From positions 1-64,000 of the forward strand of contig NZ_WWEO01000034.1 in assembly GCF_009928685.1 (NCBI RefSeq): 64,000 nucleotides of DNA, in the 5' to 3' direction. Both the position numbers and the translations under genes were made by a program. Source of the DNA: Mucilaginibacter agri (lineage in GTDB: Bacteria > Bacteroidota > Bacteroidia > Sphingobacteriales > Sphingobacteriaceae). Shown here in pieces: positions 32,969 through 42,559 of this stretch. Positions within the stretch are counted from its first letter, which is position 1. The number at the start of each line of letters is the position of its first letter. The notes beneath the pieces were generated by a model. It searched no databases. It saw only the letters and a program-made list of their open reading frames with translations, and was not told the DNA's origin.

Positions 32969-34114
32969 TTGCTTAAGTCAGAATTATCAAATGTGGAGGA
33001 TTGTGTCGGGATTATTGTTAACACAAAAGAAATAATAAGCGAGCCCGGCAATGCAGTTGTTCAGGCAGCGCTATATGAGCGGTTGGTCTCGTCCTGCACA
33101 GAACTAAAACAAAGAATGATAAGCGAGGTGTTCGGCTCCGCCAAAGACCATGTTATCAGGCGTTACGTACAGTTCCACCAGGCCGGATTGATCACTTTAT
33201 CAGATATCGTATTTCAACACGTTCGCAAGGTCGAGGTGCCATTGATCCCCGGGAAAAGCGAATTGCTGATTAAGACCTTAAGCGCCTTGCAGCAATTGCT
33301 CGAATTTATCGCCCGGCAATTTTATGCCTATTTTGATCTTATTCATGGGATCACCCAATATGAAAGCGATCTCACCAGTAATCAATTCCGGTCTAAAATT
33401 GAAACGCTTGCACCATTATTGGAGCGGCAACCCATCGAGCCATCGTTGGTCAATGTGTTTTTCAGGAGCATGGAAGATAGTTTGGATCAATTACGTGTCC
33501 AAACCATCAGTTACGAGCAAGCGATCTATGTTGATCAACTGCTCCGGCTTATTCAGTTGAAACTGGAAGAAGGGAATACGGATACTATACGTTTTACGGC
33601 TTTACTGTATCAGCAGAATTTTAACAGCACCTATTTTGAGTCCTGGTACCGCCAGACCCATTTGACTGTACAAAACGGCGGAACACACGTGGAGTCAAAA
33701 AGATTGATCATAGAACCAATTTCACAGGTCCTGGGTATTTCGGCCGGCCGCAAGCCATTAGATATGCTATTACGCGATTGGCTGTCCGATCATATCGCGA
33801 CAGGCCCGCAATCAGCGACCCGCAAGATAAAACAGGAAGTTGTGGTGCCCCGGTTGCCTTTGATCCTTTCCGTGCCGCAACTCGCACTCTTTGTTAGGCT
33901 TTGTTATCTGGAAGGGTGCTTTCAAATATCGAACATATCTAATATCATGCGATTCTTTACGGATCATTTTGAGACCAAAAAACAACCCCATGTTTCTGTT
34001 AAAAGCTTTAGCCGAGCATTTTATAGTGCGGACCAGGCTACCGCTGCCATGGTCAGGGATTTCCTGCAACGAATGATCATTATGATCGATAAAACCTATT
34101 TTCCCAAAACATAA
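32969..34114 (+). CDS. ICE-associated hypothetical protein, RteC-related C-terminus
   Basis: About 381 residues if started at TTG 32969; no ATG lies near, so the N-terminus is uncertain. The protein is helical. The end (VKSFSRAFYSADQATAAMVR, then IMIDKTYFPK) resembles the tail of RteC-like proteins of Bacteroidota ICEs, which are followed here by a true RteC-like gene. The protein probably belongs to the transfer regulation module. No catalytic motif. Confidence 0.55.
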   Translation: MLKSELSNVEDCVGIIVNTKEIISEPGNAVVQAALYERLVSSCTELKQRMISEVFGSAKDHVIRRYVQFHQAGLITLSDIVFQHVRKVEVPLIPGKSELLIKTLSALQQLLEFIARQFYAYFDLIHGITQYESDLTSNQFRSKIETLAPLLERQPIEPSLVNVFFRSMEDSLDQLRVQTISYEQAIYVDQLLRLIQLKLEEGNTDTIRFTALLYQQNFNSTYFESWYRQTHLTVQNGGTHVESKRLIIEPISQVLGISAGRKPLDMLLRDWLSDHIATGPQSATRKIKQEVVVPRLPLILSVPQLALFVRLCYLEGCFQISNISNIMRFFTDHFETKKQPHVSVKSFSRAFYSADQATAAMVRDFLQRMIIMIDKTYFPKT

Positions 34115-34209
34115 ATCAACGCCTATGGGATAGTGATACCTGCCTGCACTGTTTGAGACACTTGTTATGGAGAACGGGTGGCGGTGCGATTTACTTAAAG
34201 CGATAAACT

Positions 34210-35043
34210 ATGTTAACTAAATTTAGCGACCGTTTATATGCTGATCTGAACAGGGATTTAAATGCCCTAACGCTTGAAGAAGATCAGTTGATCAAGCGGT
34301 ATGAAAAAAGCATTCATGCTTGTGTTAAATACCTGAAAAAATTAAAAGACTTTTGCAAGGTTAATGATCCGGGTACACCCGCTGAAGAAATTCAATTCTT
34401 CAAGCATATCAAACCTAAGTTCAAATCCCAGCTCATCTATTACCAATCATTACTTAACCTTGAGATCCGGCGTCCGATTGGTGATTGCAGTGCGATTTCC
34501 GATTACCTGAAGAATGAAGCAAAGGTTCTGCACCATTTTTTTGAATGTAACTTATCTTTCTATCAGTACGTCCGGACTCAGGCGACCTATTTGGATGATT
34601 ATTACTTTGTACGAGGAAACTATGATGTCTACCTCGATCCGGATCAATGCGTAATCGACTTCGATCCTGCCTTTAGTACCACCCATGACCACAAGTTGGC
34701 GCAGGTACTGGCCAGTGAAATGCTACAGGAACACCTGCAATCTGCTGTGCAGCGGTTACACCAGAAGGATACTGTTATGGTTACGGATATGGAGTTAAGG
34801 GATTTTGACTGGCAGCAAACCAAATGCGGACTGATCGAACTCATCTATTGCTGGCACGCCACGGAGGCCTTCGGCAAAAAGAACTTGAAAAGCATCGTGA
34901 AATTTATAGAAAAAGTATTCAATGTATCGCTGGGTAACTTCTATGACACCTTTGACTGGTTGAGCAGCAGACCCAGCCCGACGACCTATATCGATGAAAT
35001 GAAAGAGGCTTTCCTCCTTCGCGTTCAGAAACGACTTAAATAA
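34210..35043 (+). CDS. rteC: RteC-like regulator of ICE transfer
   Basis: A 277-residue RteC-domain protein: EEIQFFKHIKPKFKSQLIYY is the family signature, followed by helical segments and the C-terminal LIELIYCWHATEAFGKKNLK and FNVSLGNFYDTFDWLSSRPS. In CTnDOT, RteC activates excision genes in response to a two-component system. Here it lies upstream of the tra genes and is followed by a terminator. No antibiotic-resistance gene is nearby, so the inducing signal may differ. Confidence 0.88.
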   Translation: MLTKFSDRLYADLNRDLNALTLEEDQLIKRYEKSIHACVKYLKKLKDFCKVNDPGTPAEEIQFFKHIKPKFKSQLIYYQSLLNLEIRRPIGDCSAISDYLKNEAKVLHHFFECNLSFYQYVRTQATYLDDYYFVRGNYDVYLDPDQCVIDFDPAFSTTHDHKLAQVLASEMLQEHLQSAVQRLHQKDTVMVTDMELRDFDWQQTKCGLIELIYCWHATEAFGKKNLKSIVKFIEKVFNVSLGNFYDTFDWLSSRPSPTTYIDEMKEAFLLRVQKRLK

Positions 35044-35052
35044 ACGGTCGTA

Positions 35053-35078
35053 AAGCGGCTCAAAAGGCCGCTTTTTTT
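35053..35078 (+). terminator. Rho-independent terminator after rteC
   Basis: A 7-bp stem AAGCGGC (35053-35059) and GCCGCTT (35067-35073) with a TCAAAAG loop is followed by a run of T. It lies 10 bp after the rteC stop and separates the regulator from the tra operon. Confidence 0.85.
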
Positions 35079-35196
35079 ATGATACAGGCAGATTAACACT
35101 ATCCGAGTCGGATGAACTCGGATGCCCGGGAGGCGGTATTTGAGGAACTTTGATCCATCATCGGCAGCAATGGGGCTGCCGATTAAACTTCAGGTT

Positions 35197-35775
35197 ATGT
35201 TACAGCATTTAACATGGTCAGCTTACGGAGCCGGAGTACTGGTGATCGCAGGAATTTATTATGCCGTTATAGGTTTGACCTATTATCGTTTTGAATTGGG
35301 TAATCTTTTGCGCCGCATATCGGGAAAGCCGGCAGTTGCCCTGTCATCCGTCCAAGGTGACTTTATTATTCCCACTGCTGATATCGTTGGCGGAACGCGA
35401 ACCGATGGGATGGATATCGTAGATCAGGAGGAGCTCGTTTTTGCTTCGCCTGATGAGGAAAGGCCGGTTGCCGCACTTGTACAGCCGATCCGGCCGAACC
35501 TTGGCGAGGTGCACCTGCTCGGTGAATTTTCAGAAATGGTATCAGAAACGAAGACCCTGATCAGGGTCATCAACGAATCCAATGAAAGCAAGGAAAATTT
35601 CGAGATGCTTTTCCGGCTGATCGTACAAAAATATTCCGACCTGGCGGGTACCGGTTATGTAGACCAGATCAACGCCTACCTGCTGGCAGAAGGTGCCGAC
35701 CTCTTTCCCTTTACCCTAACGAACAGCGAATTACAAAACTATTGGTTGAACGAAACAAAATTACAAAGCGCATGA
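35197..35775 (+). CDS. ICE membrane-anchored protein upstream of TraE
   Basis: About 192 residues from the ATG at 35197, chosen because it starts just before the single membrane helix (LTWSAYGAGVLVIAGIYYAV); an ATG at 35122 would add a hydrophilic stretch. The rest is soluble and acidic, with a helical C-terminal half. It overlaps the TraE start by 4 bp (ATGA). Proteins of this shape commonly open tra operons of sphingobacterial ICEs; function unknown. Confidence 0.7.
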   Translation: MLQHLTWSAYGAGVLVIAGIYYAVIGLTYYRFELGNLLRRISGKPAVALSSVQGDFIIPTADIVGGTRTDGMDIVDQEELVFASPDEERPVAALVQPIRPNLGEVHLLGEFSEMVSETKTLIRVINESNESKENFEMLFRLIVQKYSDLAGTGYVDQINAYLLAEGADLFPFTLTNSELQNYWLNETKLQSA

Positions 35776-36116
35776 AAACGAACAGATCAAAACATCTTAC
35801 AGGCGTGGTACAATTCGCCTTTAAGGTTTGGAGCGGGATCTCTTTCCTGTTAGTAGCAGGATTGACATCCGCCATGGCCCAGGATGGGAATGCCGGTATT
35901 AACCAAGCGACCTCACAGGTAAAAAGCTATTTCGACACCGGAACGAACCTAATGTATGCCATCGGTGCCATCGTCGGGCTGGTCGGAGCGATCAAAGTTT
36001 ATAAGAAATGGAACGATGGTGAGCATGACACCGGCAAGGTTGCTTCCAGTTGGTTCGGTAGCTGTATCTTTTTGGTGGTGGTGGCTACGGTGCTTAAATC
36101 ATTTTTCGGGGTTTAA
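35772..36116 (+). CDS. traE: DUF4134 conjugal transfer protein TraE
   Basis: A 114-residue protein from the ATG overlapping the previous stop. A signal peptide ends near TSAMAQDGNAG; then come two helices, with the family segments LMYAIGAIVGLVGAIKVYKK and DTGKVASSWFGSCIFLVVVA. DUF4134 proteins are the VirB2-like (pilin-like) component in CTnDOT-type systems. The next gene, TraF, follows as expected. Confidence 0.9.
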   Translation: MKTNRSKHLTGVVQFAFKVWSGISFLLVAGLTSAMAQDGNAGINQATSQVKSYFDTGTNLMYAIGAIVGLVGAIKVYKKWNDGEHDTGKVASSWFGSCIFLVVVATVLKSFFGV

Positions 36117-36153
36117 TCAAGTGATCAAAATTAAAAGGAAGGAAATTGTAATC

Positions 36154-36468
36154 ATGGCGATCTATCAAATAAATAAAGGCATCAATAAAGCCATCGAATT
36201 TAAAGGTTTGAAGGCTCAATATATTGGTTACCTCGGCGCAGGCCTGGTAGGCTTGCTCGTCCTTTTCGCCATACTGTATATTACCGGTGTGCCGGTCTAT
36301 ATATGTATGCTGGTCATTGCCGGTGCGGGTACCTTATTGTTTACCCAGGTTTACCGGTTCAGCCATAAGTATGGCCAATACGGACTGATGAAACGCGGTG
36401 CCAGGCGATTCCTGCCCGGGTATCTGAAATTTAATTCACGCAAATTATTCACCCGAAGAACCTATTGA
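36154..36468 (+). CDS. traF: DUF4133 conjugal transfer protein TraF
   Basis: A 104-residue protein starting MAIYQINKGINKAIEFKGLK, the DUF4133 signature, with two helices (about 24-70) and a basic end (GARRFLPGYLKFNSRKLFTR). It is VirB3-like. The start at 36154 is supported by a purine-rich AAAGGAAGGAAA just upstream, a rare strong ribosome site in this window. It precedes the TraG ATPase as in all CTnDOT-like loci. Confidence 0.9.
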   Translation: MAIYQINKGINKAIEFKGLKAQYIGYLGAGLVGLLVLFAILYITGVPVYICMLVIAGAGTLLFTQVYRFSHKYGQYGLMKRGARRFLPGYLKFNSRKLFTRRTY

Positions 36469-36470
36469 TC

Positions 36471-38912
36471 ATGGCCGCCTACACTAAAGCAGAACAAATC
36501 TTTCCGATCTATAAGGTCGAACATGATTGCATGGTTTCCGTTTATGGGGACCTGACCATCGCGTACAGTTTACAATTACCGGAGCTATTCACACTTTCGG
36601 AAGAAGATTATGAAAACTATCATCAATCCTGGGTCAGAGCGATCAAGGTACTGCCGAGACACAGCGTTTTACATAAGCAGGATATTTTTATACGTTCTGC
36701 ATACAATGGTGCGGAAGGACTGCCGGAGAACTTTCTTACCAGGGCTGCTGACCGGCATTTTAAAGGCCGTCCTTTTTTGAAGCATACCTGTTACCTGATG
36801 CTAACCAAAAAAGCCGCTGACCGCAAACAGGCAACCAGCGGTTTTTCAGGAATCATGCGTAAAAGCGTTAGTCCAAGGCAAACAACTGATGGAAGGATGC
36901 TGACCGAGTTTTTGGAAAAAGCAGGCCAGTTCGAGCGCATCCTGTGTGACAGTGGGTTAGTGACGATGCAGCGGTTGAAAGATCAGGAACTTTGCGGAAC
37001 GGCTAACCGTCCGGGCCTGCTGGAACAGTATTGCTTTCTTTCGGACAAAGACAGTCAGCCCCTGCTGAAAGATATCCATTTAAAAGACCGTTTGCAGATC
37101 GGAGATCAGCACGCCCAGCTTTTCACACTGGGAGACTGTGAGGATCTACCGGGCGTTTGCGGCAGCAGGTTGACCTATGATAAATACAGTACCGATAAAA
37201 CCAAGTTTCCGATAGGTTTTGCCGCACAGCTTAACCTGCTGCTGCCCTGCGATCACATATACAACCAATATATTTTCATTGGTGATACGGGGAAGGTATT
37301 GAAGCAGTTGGAAGCCAAAAAGCTGCGTTTACAATCACTTTCCGCTTATAGTCGGGAGAATGCGATCAGCCGCGACGCAACCAATGACTTTCTTAATGAA
37401 GCTATCGGCCAGCAACGCCTCCCGGTCAAAGCGCATTTTAATGTGCTGGCCTGGACCGAGAACCGCGATCAATTGCAGGAGATCAAAAATCAGGTCGGCT
37501 CAGCAATGGCTCAGATCGGAGCTTCCGTTAAACTGGAGTCTGACGCTGCCGCGCAGGTATGGTGGGCCGGTATTCCCGGCAATGCCGCTGATTTTCCGGA
37601 GAATGACACGTTTGATACCTTCCTTGAACAAAGCACCTGTTTTCTGAACCTGGAGACGAATTACCGCAGCGATCAGCCAGCCTCAGGCATTCGTTTTTGT
37701 GACCGGCTGACAGGCAGGCCTGTTTTCGTCGACCTGTTCGATGCACCACGAAATACCGGGATCACTTCCAATATGGGTATGCTGGTCTGCGGCACGTCCG
37801 GTGGTGGTAAAAGTATGACCGTCAACCATATTTTGCGCACTTTGTACGATCAGGGTGCACATTGTGTCACTGTCGATATCGGCGGTAGTTATAAAGGTTT
37901 ATGTGAACTGGTCGGCGGTTACTATTTTACTTACGAGGAACACAACCCGATCCGTTTTAATCCTTTTTTCCTGCCTCCCGGACAGCTACTGGATACCGAG
38001 AAAAAGGAGAGCCTGAAAGCATTGCTGGTGACGCTATGGAAACAGGAAGATGAAAGTTTTATCCGCAGTGAGTATGTGGCGCTATCGAACGCGCTCCAGG
38101 GTTATTATGACCATATTGGTCAAAATGCGGCTGAATTTGCCTGCTTTAATTCATTTTTCGAATACCTGGAACAGCATTATGTGGAGTTGCTCAAAAAGCA
38201 GAAAGTAAAAGATAAAGATTTTGATATCGATAACTTCCTCTATGTGCTTCGCCCATATTACAAGGGGGGCGAGTTCGATTACCTGCTGAATGCGACCGGC
38301 AACCTGAACCTTCTCGATCAGCGTTTTGTCGTCATTGAACTGGATTCGATCAAAGACCATCCGATCCTTTTCCCGGTAGTAACCCTGATCATTATGGAAA
38401 TGTTCCTTTCTAAAATGCGCAAGCTTCAGGGGGTGCGCAAAGTGCTGACGATAGATGAGGCCTGGAAGGCTATCGCCAATTCAGGCATGGCCGGATTTAT
38501 CCAGTATGCTTTTAAGACCATGCGGAAATTCAACGGCGTGCCGAATGTCGTTACCCAGGAACTGGATGATCTCATCAGTTCCCCCATTATCAAGGATGCG
38601 ATCATTAATAACGCCGATATCAAGATTTTGATGGATATGCGGAAGTTCATGAACAAATTCGATAAGCTGCAGGATACGCTGGGCATGTCCGATAAAGGTA
38701 AGACCCAGGTCCTGTCGGTGAATAAGGATAACCGGGAGATCTACATCGACCTCGGCGGGCAGGTAATGAAGGTCTATAAAAATGAATTGGCCCCGGAAGA
38801 ATATTTTGCTTATACCACAGAGGGAAGGGAGCGGGTCAAAGTCCAGGAGTACGCTGCCAAACATGGCAGTATGGAAAAGGGCATTGAGGCCCTGGTCGCG
38901 GAACGTAAATAA
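36471..38912 (+). CDS. traG: TraG-family conjugation ATPase (VirB4-like)
   Basis: About 813 residues from the ATG at 36471, two bases after the TraF stop. An N-terminal VirB4/TraG domain (KAEQIFPIYKVEHDCMVSVY) is followed by an ATPase domain with Walker A CGTSGGGKSM near 440 and Walker B VLTIDEAW near 662. The conserved VVTQELDDLISSPIIKDAII segment follows. It energises assembly of the mating channel. Length and motifs are normal. Confidence 0.93.
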   Translation: MAAYTKAEQIFPIYKVEHDCMVSVYGDLTIAYSLQLPELFTLSEEDYENYHQSWVRAIKVLPRHSVLHKQDIFIRSAYNGAEGLPENFLTRAADRHFKGRPFLKHTCYLMLTKKAADRKQATSGFSGIMRKSVSPRQTTDGRMLTEFLEKAGQFERILCDSGLVTMQRLKDQELCGTANRPGLLEQYCFLSDKDSQPLLKDIHLKDRLQIGDQHAQLFTLGDCEDLPGVCGSRLTYDKYSTDKTKFPIGFAAQLNLLLPCDHIYNQYIFIGDTGKVLKQLEAKKLRLQSLSAYSRENAISRDATNDFLNEAIGQQRLPVKAHFNVLAWTENRDQLQEIKNQVGSAMAQIGASVKLESDAAAQVWWAGIPGNAADFPENDTFDTFLEQSTCFLNLETNYRSDQPASGIRFCDRLTGRPVFVDLFDAPRNTGITSNMGMLVCGTSGGGKSMTVNHILRTLYDQGAHCVTVDIGGSYKGLCELVGGYYFTYEEHNPIRFNPFFLPPGQLLDTEKKESLKALLVTLWKQEDESFIRSEYVALSNALQGYYDHIGQNAAEFACFNSFFEYLEQHYVELLKKQKVKDKDFDIDNFLYVLRPYYKGGEFDYLLNATGNLNLLDQRFVVIELDSIKDHPILFPVVTLIIMEMFLSKMRKLQGVRKVLTIDEAWKAIANSGMAGFIQYAFKTMRKFNGVPNVVTQELDDLISSPIIKDAIINNADIKILMDMRKFMNKFDKLQDTLGMSDKGKTQVLSVNKDNREIYIDLGGQVMKVYKNELAPEEYFAYTTEGRERVKVQEYAAKHGSMEKGIEALVAERK

Positions 38913-38935
38913 GGCAAACCATAAAATCGAAACAT

Positions 38936-39313
38936 ATGAAAACTATCCTGTCTATTATGATGATGACCAGCCTGCTTTTGAGCATGGCGGCATGCAACCG
39001 GGTGGAAGATAAAGCCATCGCCGGTGTCTATGTAACGCAGTTCGAGAACGAGTACTCGCGTACCAACGACACGCTCGTGATCACGGCCTATAACCTGGCG
39101 GGCCATACCTATACGGTTGAAAGGCACAGCGGTTTCAATAAGATAAGGGATGGCAAAGTAATGCCGAGAGAATTCAAGCAACAACGCTGGACAGCAGTTT
39201 ATACTAAGGAGAACCAAGTATTATCGGAGGCGGAACTGGGCCGTAAATTATTTCTTAAACCGGATAGGCAGGAATTGGTGCTCGGCAGTACCGTTTACCG
39301 CATGATCAAATAA
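38936..39313 (+). CDS. Small tra-operon lipoprotein
   Basis: A 125-residue protein with a lipoprotein signal (LLLSMAAC, C20) and a beta-rich mature part (VYVTQFENEYSRTNDTLVIT, then KLFLKPDRQELVLGSTVYRM). Such lipoproteins are often found between traG and traI in Bacteroidota ICEs. A role in the outer part of the channel or in entry exclusion is possible but unproven. Confidence 0.75.
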   Translation: MKTILSIMMMTSLLLSMAACNRVEDKAIAGVYVTQFENEYSRTNDTLVITAYNLAGHTYTVERHSGFNKIRDGKVMPREFKQQRWTAVYTKENQVLSEAELGRKLFLKPDRQELVLGSTVYRMIK

Positions 39314-39351
39314 TATAGCAATCACATCTGCAAATTGAAAGGAGGGAAAAA

Positions 39352-40035
39352 ATGAAAGCGTATTTGAAAATAAGTGTTGTACTGATGTTGTTCATGCTCG
39401 CGGTCAGCAGGCCGGAACCGGCCAAAGCGCAATTCGTGATCGGAGAGGTGATCAAACTAACGGTCACTAAAGTTATCAAAGCCATCGACCTGAAGGTACA
39501 GCGGATGCAGAACCAAACGATCTGGTTACAAAATGCACAGAAAGCGATCGAGAACGAGTTATCCAAACTTCGACTCTCTGAGATTTCCGGCTGGACGGAA
39601 GATCAGAAACAACTGTTCGGTACCTATTATGACGAACTTTGGAAGATTAAAGCTACCATTGCTTATTATCAGCGGATCAAGGATGTTGCCGCAAGGCAGG
39701 TAGCGCTGGTAAATAAATATCATCAGGCCTGGAACCTTTTTAGGCAGGATACGCATTTCAGCACGGCCGAGCTACAGCAGATGACCTCCGTTTATACCGG
39801 TATCCTGTCGGCAAGTGAAAGGAACCTGGATGACGTGATGAACGTGGTGAGCAGTGGAAAAACCCAAATGAGTGATGAGCAAAGGCTGGAACTGATCAAC
39901 AAGGCAGCGGACCGGCTGGATGAGAACTATAGCGACCTGACCCGCTTTAATGCTGAAAACCAAATGCTAAGCCTCCAGCGTAGTAAGGCTTCGGGTGATG
40001 TTAAAACAACGAAGCAACTTTATGGCCTGCAATAA
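39352..40035 (+). CDS. traI: TraI-like (DUF4141-type) conjugal transfer protein
   Basis: A 227-residue protein with a signal peptide ending near PAKAQF, then a long helical part with heptads (IKAIDLKVQRMQNQTIWLQN) and a C-terminal pattern SSGKTQMSDEQRLELI, ending QRSKASGDVKTTKQLYGLQ. It sits in the traI position. The architecture recalls VirB5-like periplasmic components. It is the first of three similar tandem genes; an AGGAGGGAAAAA site lies just upstream. Confidence 0.8.
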   Translation: MKAYLKISVVLMLFMLAVSRPEPAKAQFVIGEVIKLTVTKVIKAIDLKVQRMQNQTIWLQNAQKAIENELSKLRLSEISGWTEDQKQLFGTYYDELWKIKATIAYYQRIKDVAARQVALVNKYHQAWNLFRQDTHFSTAELQQMTSVYTGILSASERNLDDVMNVVSSGKTQMSDEQRLELINKAADRLDENYSDLTRFNAENQMLSLQRSKASGDVKTTKQLYGLQ

Positions 40036-40684
40036 TAACATAGTGTACAGGGGATGGATCAGGGTCATTATCCTGACAGGGTGCTTGCTGACAACTGCGC
40101 AGATAAAGGGTCAGACCTTTGCGGAATGGTTTAAGCAAAAAAGCACGCAAAAGAAGTACCTGCTGCAGCAAATCGAAGCCTTGCAGGTATACTCCGGCTA
40201 CCTAAGGAAAGGCTATGCTATCGCTAAAGGCGGTTTGGGTACCATTTCCGGTTCCTTATTAGCGGAGAACGGGCTGCACGGCAGCTATTACACGGAACTG
40301 AAAAGAGTGAACCCGGTAGTAGCCAACAACAGCGATGTTAAGGAGATCATCCAATGGCAGGCCGACATAATCAAAATTTCTAACAACTGGAGCCGGATCA
40401 ACGGGTTGAACAGCGGAGAGATACAATATTTGGGCAGTGTACGGCGAACGCTACTGACTGACTGCGAACAGCTCATCAATACGTTGCAGAATGTGGTGAG
40501 TGATGGAAAAATGGAAATGAGCGATGCCGACCGGCTGAAGCTGATCCAGCGGCTGCATTCCGAAATGCAGTCGAACTACCGGTTCGCGGGCGGGTTCAGC
40601 GCTCAAGCCAAAAGTTATGCCGCCCAGCGGTTACAACAACAAACAGACAATCAATTCCTGGGTAAAACCTATGGGATAAAATAG
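40022..40684 (+). CDS. Second TraI-region paralogue, secreted helical protein
   Basis: About 220 residues from the ATG at 40022, which overlaps the previous gene by 14 bp; ATG at 39998 is an alternative. It has a signal peptide (VIILTGCLLTTAQIKGQTFA), long helices and the same C-terminal pattern as its neighbours (SDGKMEMSDADRLKLIQR, ending GKTYGIK). It is a diverged tandem duplicate within the tra operon, probably periplasmic. Confidence 0.75.
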   Translation: MACNNNIVYRGWIRVIILTGCLLTTAQIKGQTFAEWFKQKSTQKKYLLQQIEALQVYSGYLRKGYAIAKGGLGTISGSLLAENGLHGSYYTELKRVNPVVANNSDVKEIIQWQADIIKISNNWSRINGLNSGEIQYLGSVRRTLLTDCEQLINTLQNVVSDGKMEMSDADRLKLIQRLHSEMQSNYRFAGGFSAQAKSYAAQRLQQQTDNQFLGKTYGIK

Positions 40685-40696
40685 AAAGGAAACGTC

Positions 40697-41338
40697 ATGA
40701 AAGTCAAAGTTTGGATATTAGGGGGAATCACTCTCATGGTCGGAATGATCGAACCGGGACGATGCTTTGCCCAGGTGCAGGAAATGCAGCAATTATTGCT
40801 GAATATTGAGAAACTGACCCAAATGAAAAGTATCCTGTCGGATATGAAAACCGGGTACCAGATCTACCAGCAGGGTTATGGCAGTATATCCTCCTTAGCC
40901 AAAGGCAACTTTAGCCTGCATGAAACCTATTTGAACGGCTTATTAGCCGTTAGCCCATCGGTCAAAAACTATGCACGCATCGCGGACATCCTTTCGCTGC
41001 AAGCCAGCCTGGTCAGTGAATATAAACGCAAACAGGCCCTGTTTAGGCAAAGCGGTAGCTTTTCGGTCGGTGAACTGAGTTATATCAGCGACGTTTACGC
41101 CCGGCTGGTCAGCCAAACGCTAAACGATGCCGGTGAGTTGGCCGATATCCTGATGGCCGGTAAGCTGCGCATGTCGGATGCCGACCGCATCAGGGCTATA
41201 GACCGCATTTACACGGGAAGTTCAGACCGGCTCCAGTTCCTCCGAAGCTTCAATAACCAGGGCATGGCCATCTCCCTGCAACGATCCAAAGAGAGCGGAG
41301 ATACCCGGACGCTCAACCGACTTTACGGAATCCAATAA
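40697..41338 (+). CDS. Third TraI-region paralogue, secreted helical protein
   Basis: A 213-residue protein with a signal peptide ending near RCFAQVQE, long helices and the C-terminal pattern AGKLRMSDADRIRAIDRI, then ISLQRSKESGDTRTLNRLYG. The end is very close to that of the first paralogue (QRSKxSGD), so duplication is likely. It is 10 bp before TraJ. Confidence 0.75.
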   Translation: MKVKVWILGGITLMVGMIEPGRCFAQVQEMQQLLLNIEKLTQMKSILSDMKTGYQIYQQGYGSISSLAKGNFSLHETYLNGLLAVSPSVKNYARIADILSLQASLVSEYKRKQALFRQSGSFSVGELSYISDVYARLVSQTLNDAGELADILMAGKLRMSDADRIRAIDRIYTGSSDRLQFLRSFNNQGMAISLQRSKESGDTRTLNRLYGIQ

Positions 41339-41348
41339 AGCAAAAATC

Positions 41349-42536
41349 ATGAAAAAATTATTGATGACAACCGCCCTGATGGCGGTAACTGGAACCTTTT
41401 TGCCCTTAATTTCCCATGCTGAGGGGCTGGCTAATGACATTCACGGGCTGCAAAGCGTACTCGATGGTGTTTATAATGATATGCTGGGTATGTGCAGTAA
41501 CCTGGTAGGTGTAGGCCAAGGCATTGCCGGATTTGGCGCGCTGTGGTATATCGCGGCAAGGGTCTACCGGCAGATCGCCAATGCGGAGCCACTGGATTTT
41601 TATCCGCTGATGCGACCATTCGGCATAGGGCTGGCGATTATCCTCTTCCCCGCTGTGATCGGGCTCATCAACGGCATTATGCAGCCCACGGTCAGTGCTA
41701 CCGGCAGCATGGTACAGAACTCCGACGCGGCGATCGCCCGGCTGCTGCAAGCGAAGGAAGCCGCTGTAGAAAAAACAGATGCCTGGCAAATGTACCATGG
41801 CGCTGACGGGGATGGCGACCGAGAAAAATGGTACAAATACACGCATCCCGATGACCAGACGGGGGACGGTGAAGGTATGCTGGCGAGTATTGGCAATGAT
41901 ATGAAGTTTGCTATGGCCAAGGCTTCCTACAATTTCCGGAACACCGTCAAGGAATGGATGTCCGAGATCTTACAAGTCTGTTATGAAGCGGCCGCGTTAT
42001 GTATCAACACCATCCGGACCTTTTACCTGATCGTACTGGCCATTCTCGGGCCGCTGGTGCTCGGCATATCCGTATTTGACGGTTTCCAGCATGTGTTGAC
42101 CTCCTGGCTGGCCAAATACATTAACGTCTTTCTATGGCTACCGGTGGCTAATATTTTCGGGGCGATCATTGGAAAGGTGCAGGAGAACATGCTGCAGATC
42201 GATATCGGTCAGGTCCAAAATTCCGGAGATACCTTCTTCAGCGCAACCGACACTGCTTACCTCATCTTTCTGCTGATCGGCATTATCGGTTATTTCACAG
42301 TGCCAAGCGTCGCCAATTATATCGTGAATGCAGGTGGCGGGCACGGTCTGCTGCAAAAGGTGAATACCATGGTGGTCAGTACCAGCAACACGGCTGTGCA
42401 AACGGGCGGGATGATCGGCGGCCGCGCGGAGCAGGGCGGCGCTAACCTGATCAATGCGCCCAGGGATTTCATGTCCGGCTACAACGGCACTGCCGGAAAT
42501 AAGGACCAGTACCAGACACAAAAACTATCTTCTTAA
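41349..42536 (+). CDS. traJ: TraJ multi-pass channel protein (VirB6-like)
   Basis: A 395-residue protein with a signal peptide (MKKLLMTTALMAVTGTFLPL) and six or more hydrophobic helices. Family segments include WYIAARVYRQIANAEPLDFY, LMRPFGIGLAIILFPAVIGL and FYLIVLAILGPLVLGISVFD. It occupies the traJ position and should form the inner-membrane part of the mating channel. The hydrophilic, Gly-rich tail is usual. Confidence 0.9.
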   Translation: MKKLLMTTALMAVTGTFLPLISHAEGLANDIHGLQSVLDGVYNDMLGMCSNLVGVGQGIAGFGALWYIAARVYRQIANAEPLDFYPLMRPFGIGLAIILFPAVIGLINGIMQPTVSATGSMVQNSDAAIARLLQAKEAAVEKTDAWQMYHGADGDGDREKWYKYTHPDDQTGDGEGMLASIGNDMKFAMAKASYNFRNTVKEWMSEILQVCYEAAALCINTIRTFYLIVLAILGPLVLGISVFDGFQHVLTSWLAKYINVFLWLPVANIFGAIIGKVQENMLQIDIGQVQNSGDTFFSATDTAYLIFLLIGIIGYFTVPSVANYIVNAGGGHGLLQKVNTMVVSTSNTAVQTGGMIGGRAEQGGANLINAPRDFMSGYNGTAGNKDQYQTQKLSS

Positions 42537-42559
42537 TAATCACCCTAAAATCGAAAGTT

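Noticed and set aside
36465-36470. TTG start for TraG
   Set aside because: An ATG two codons later, just after the TraF stop, is the better start.
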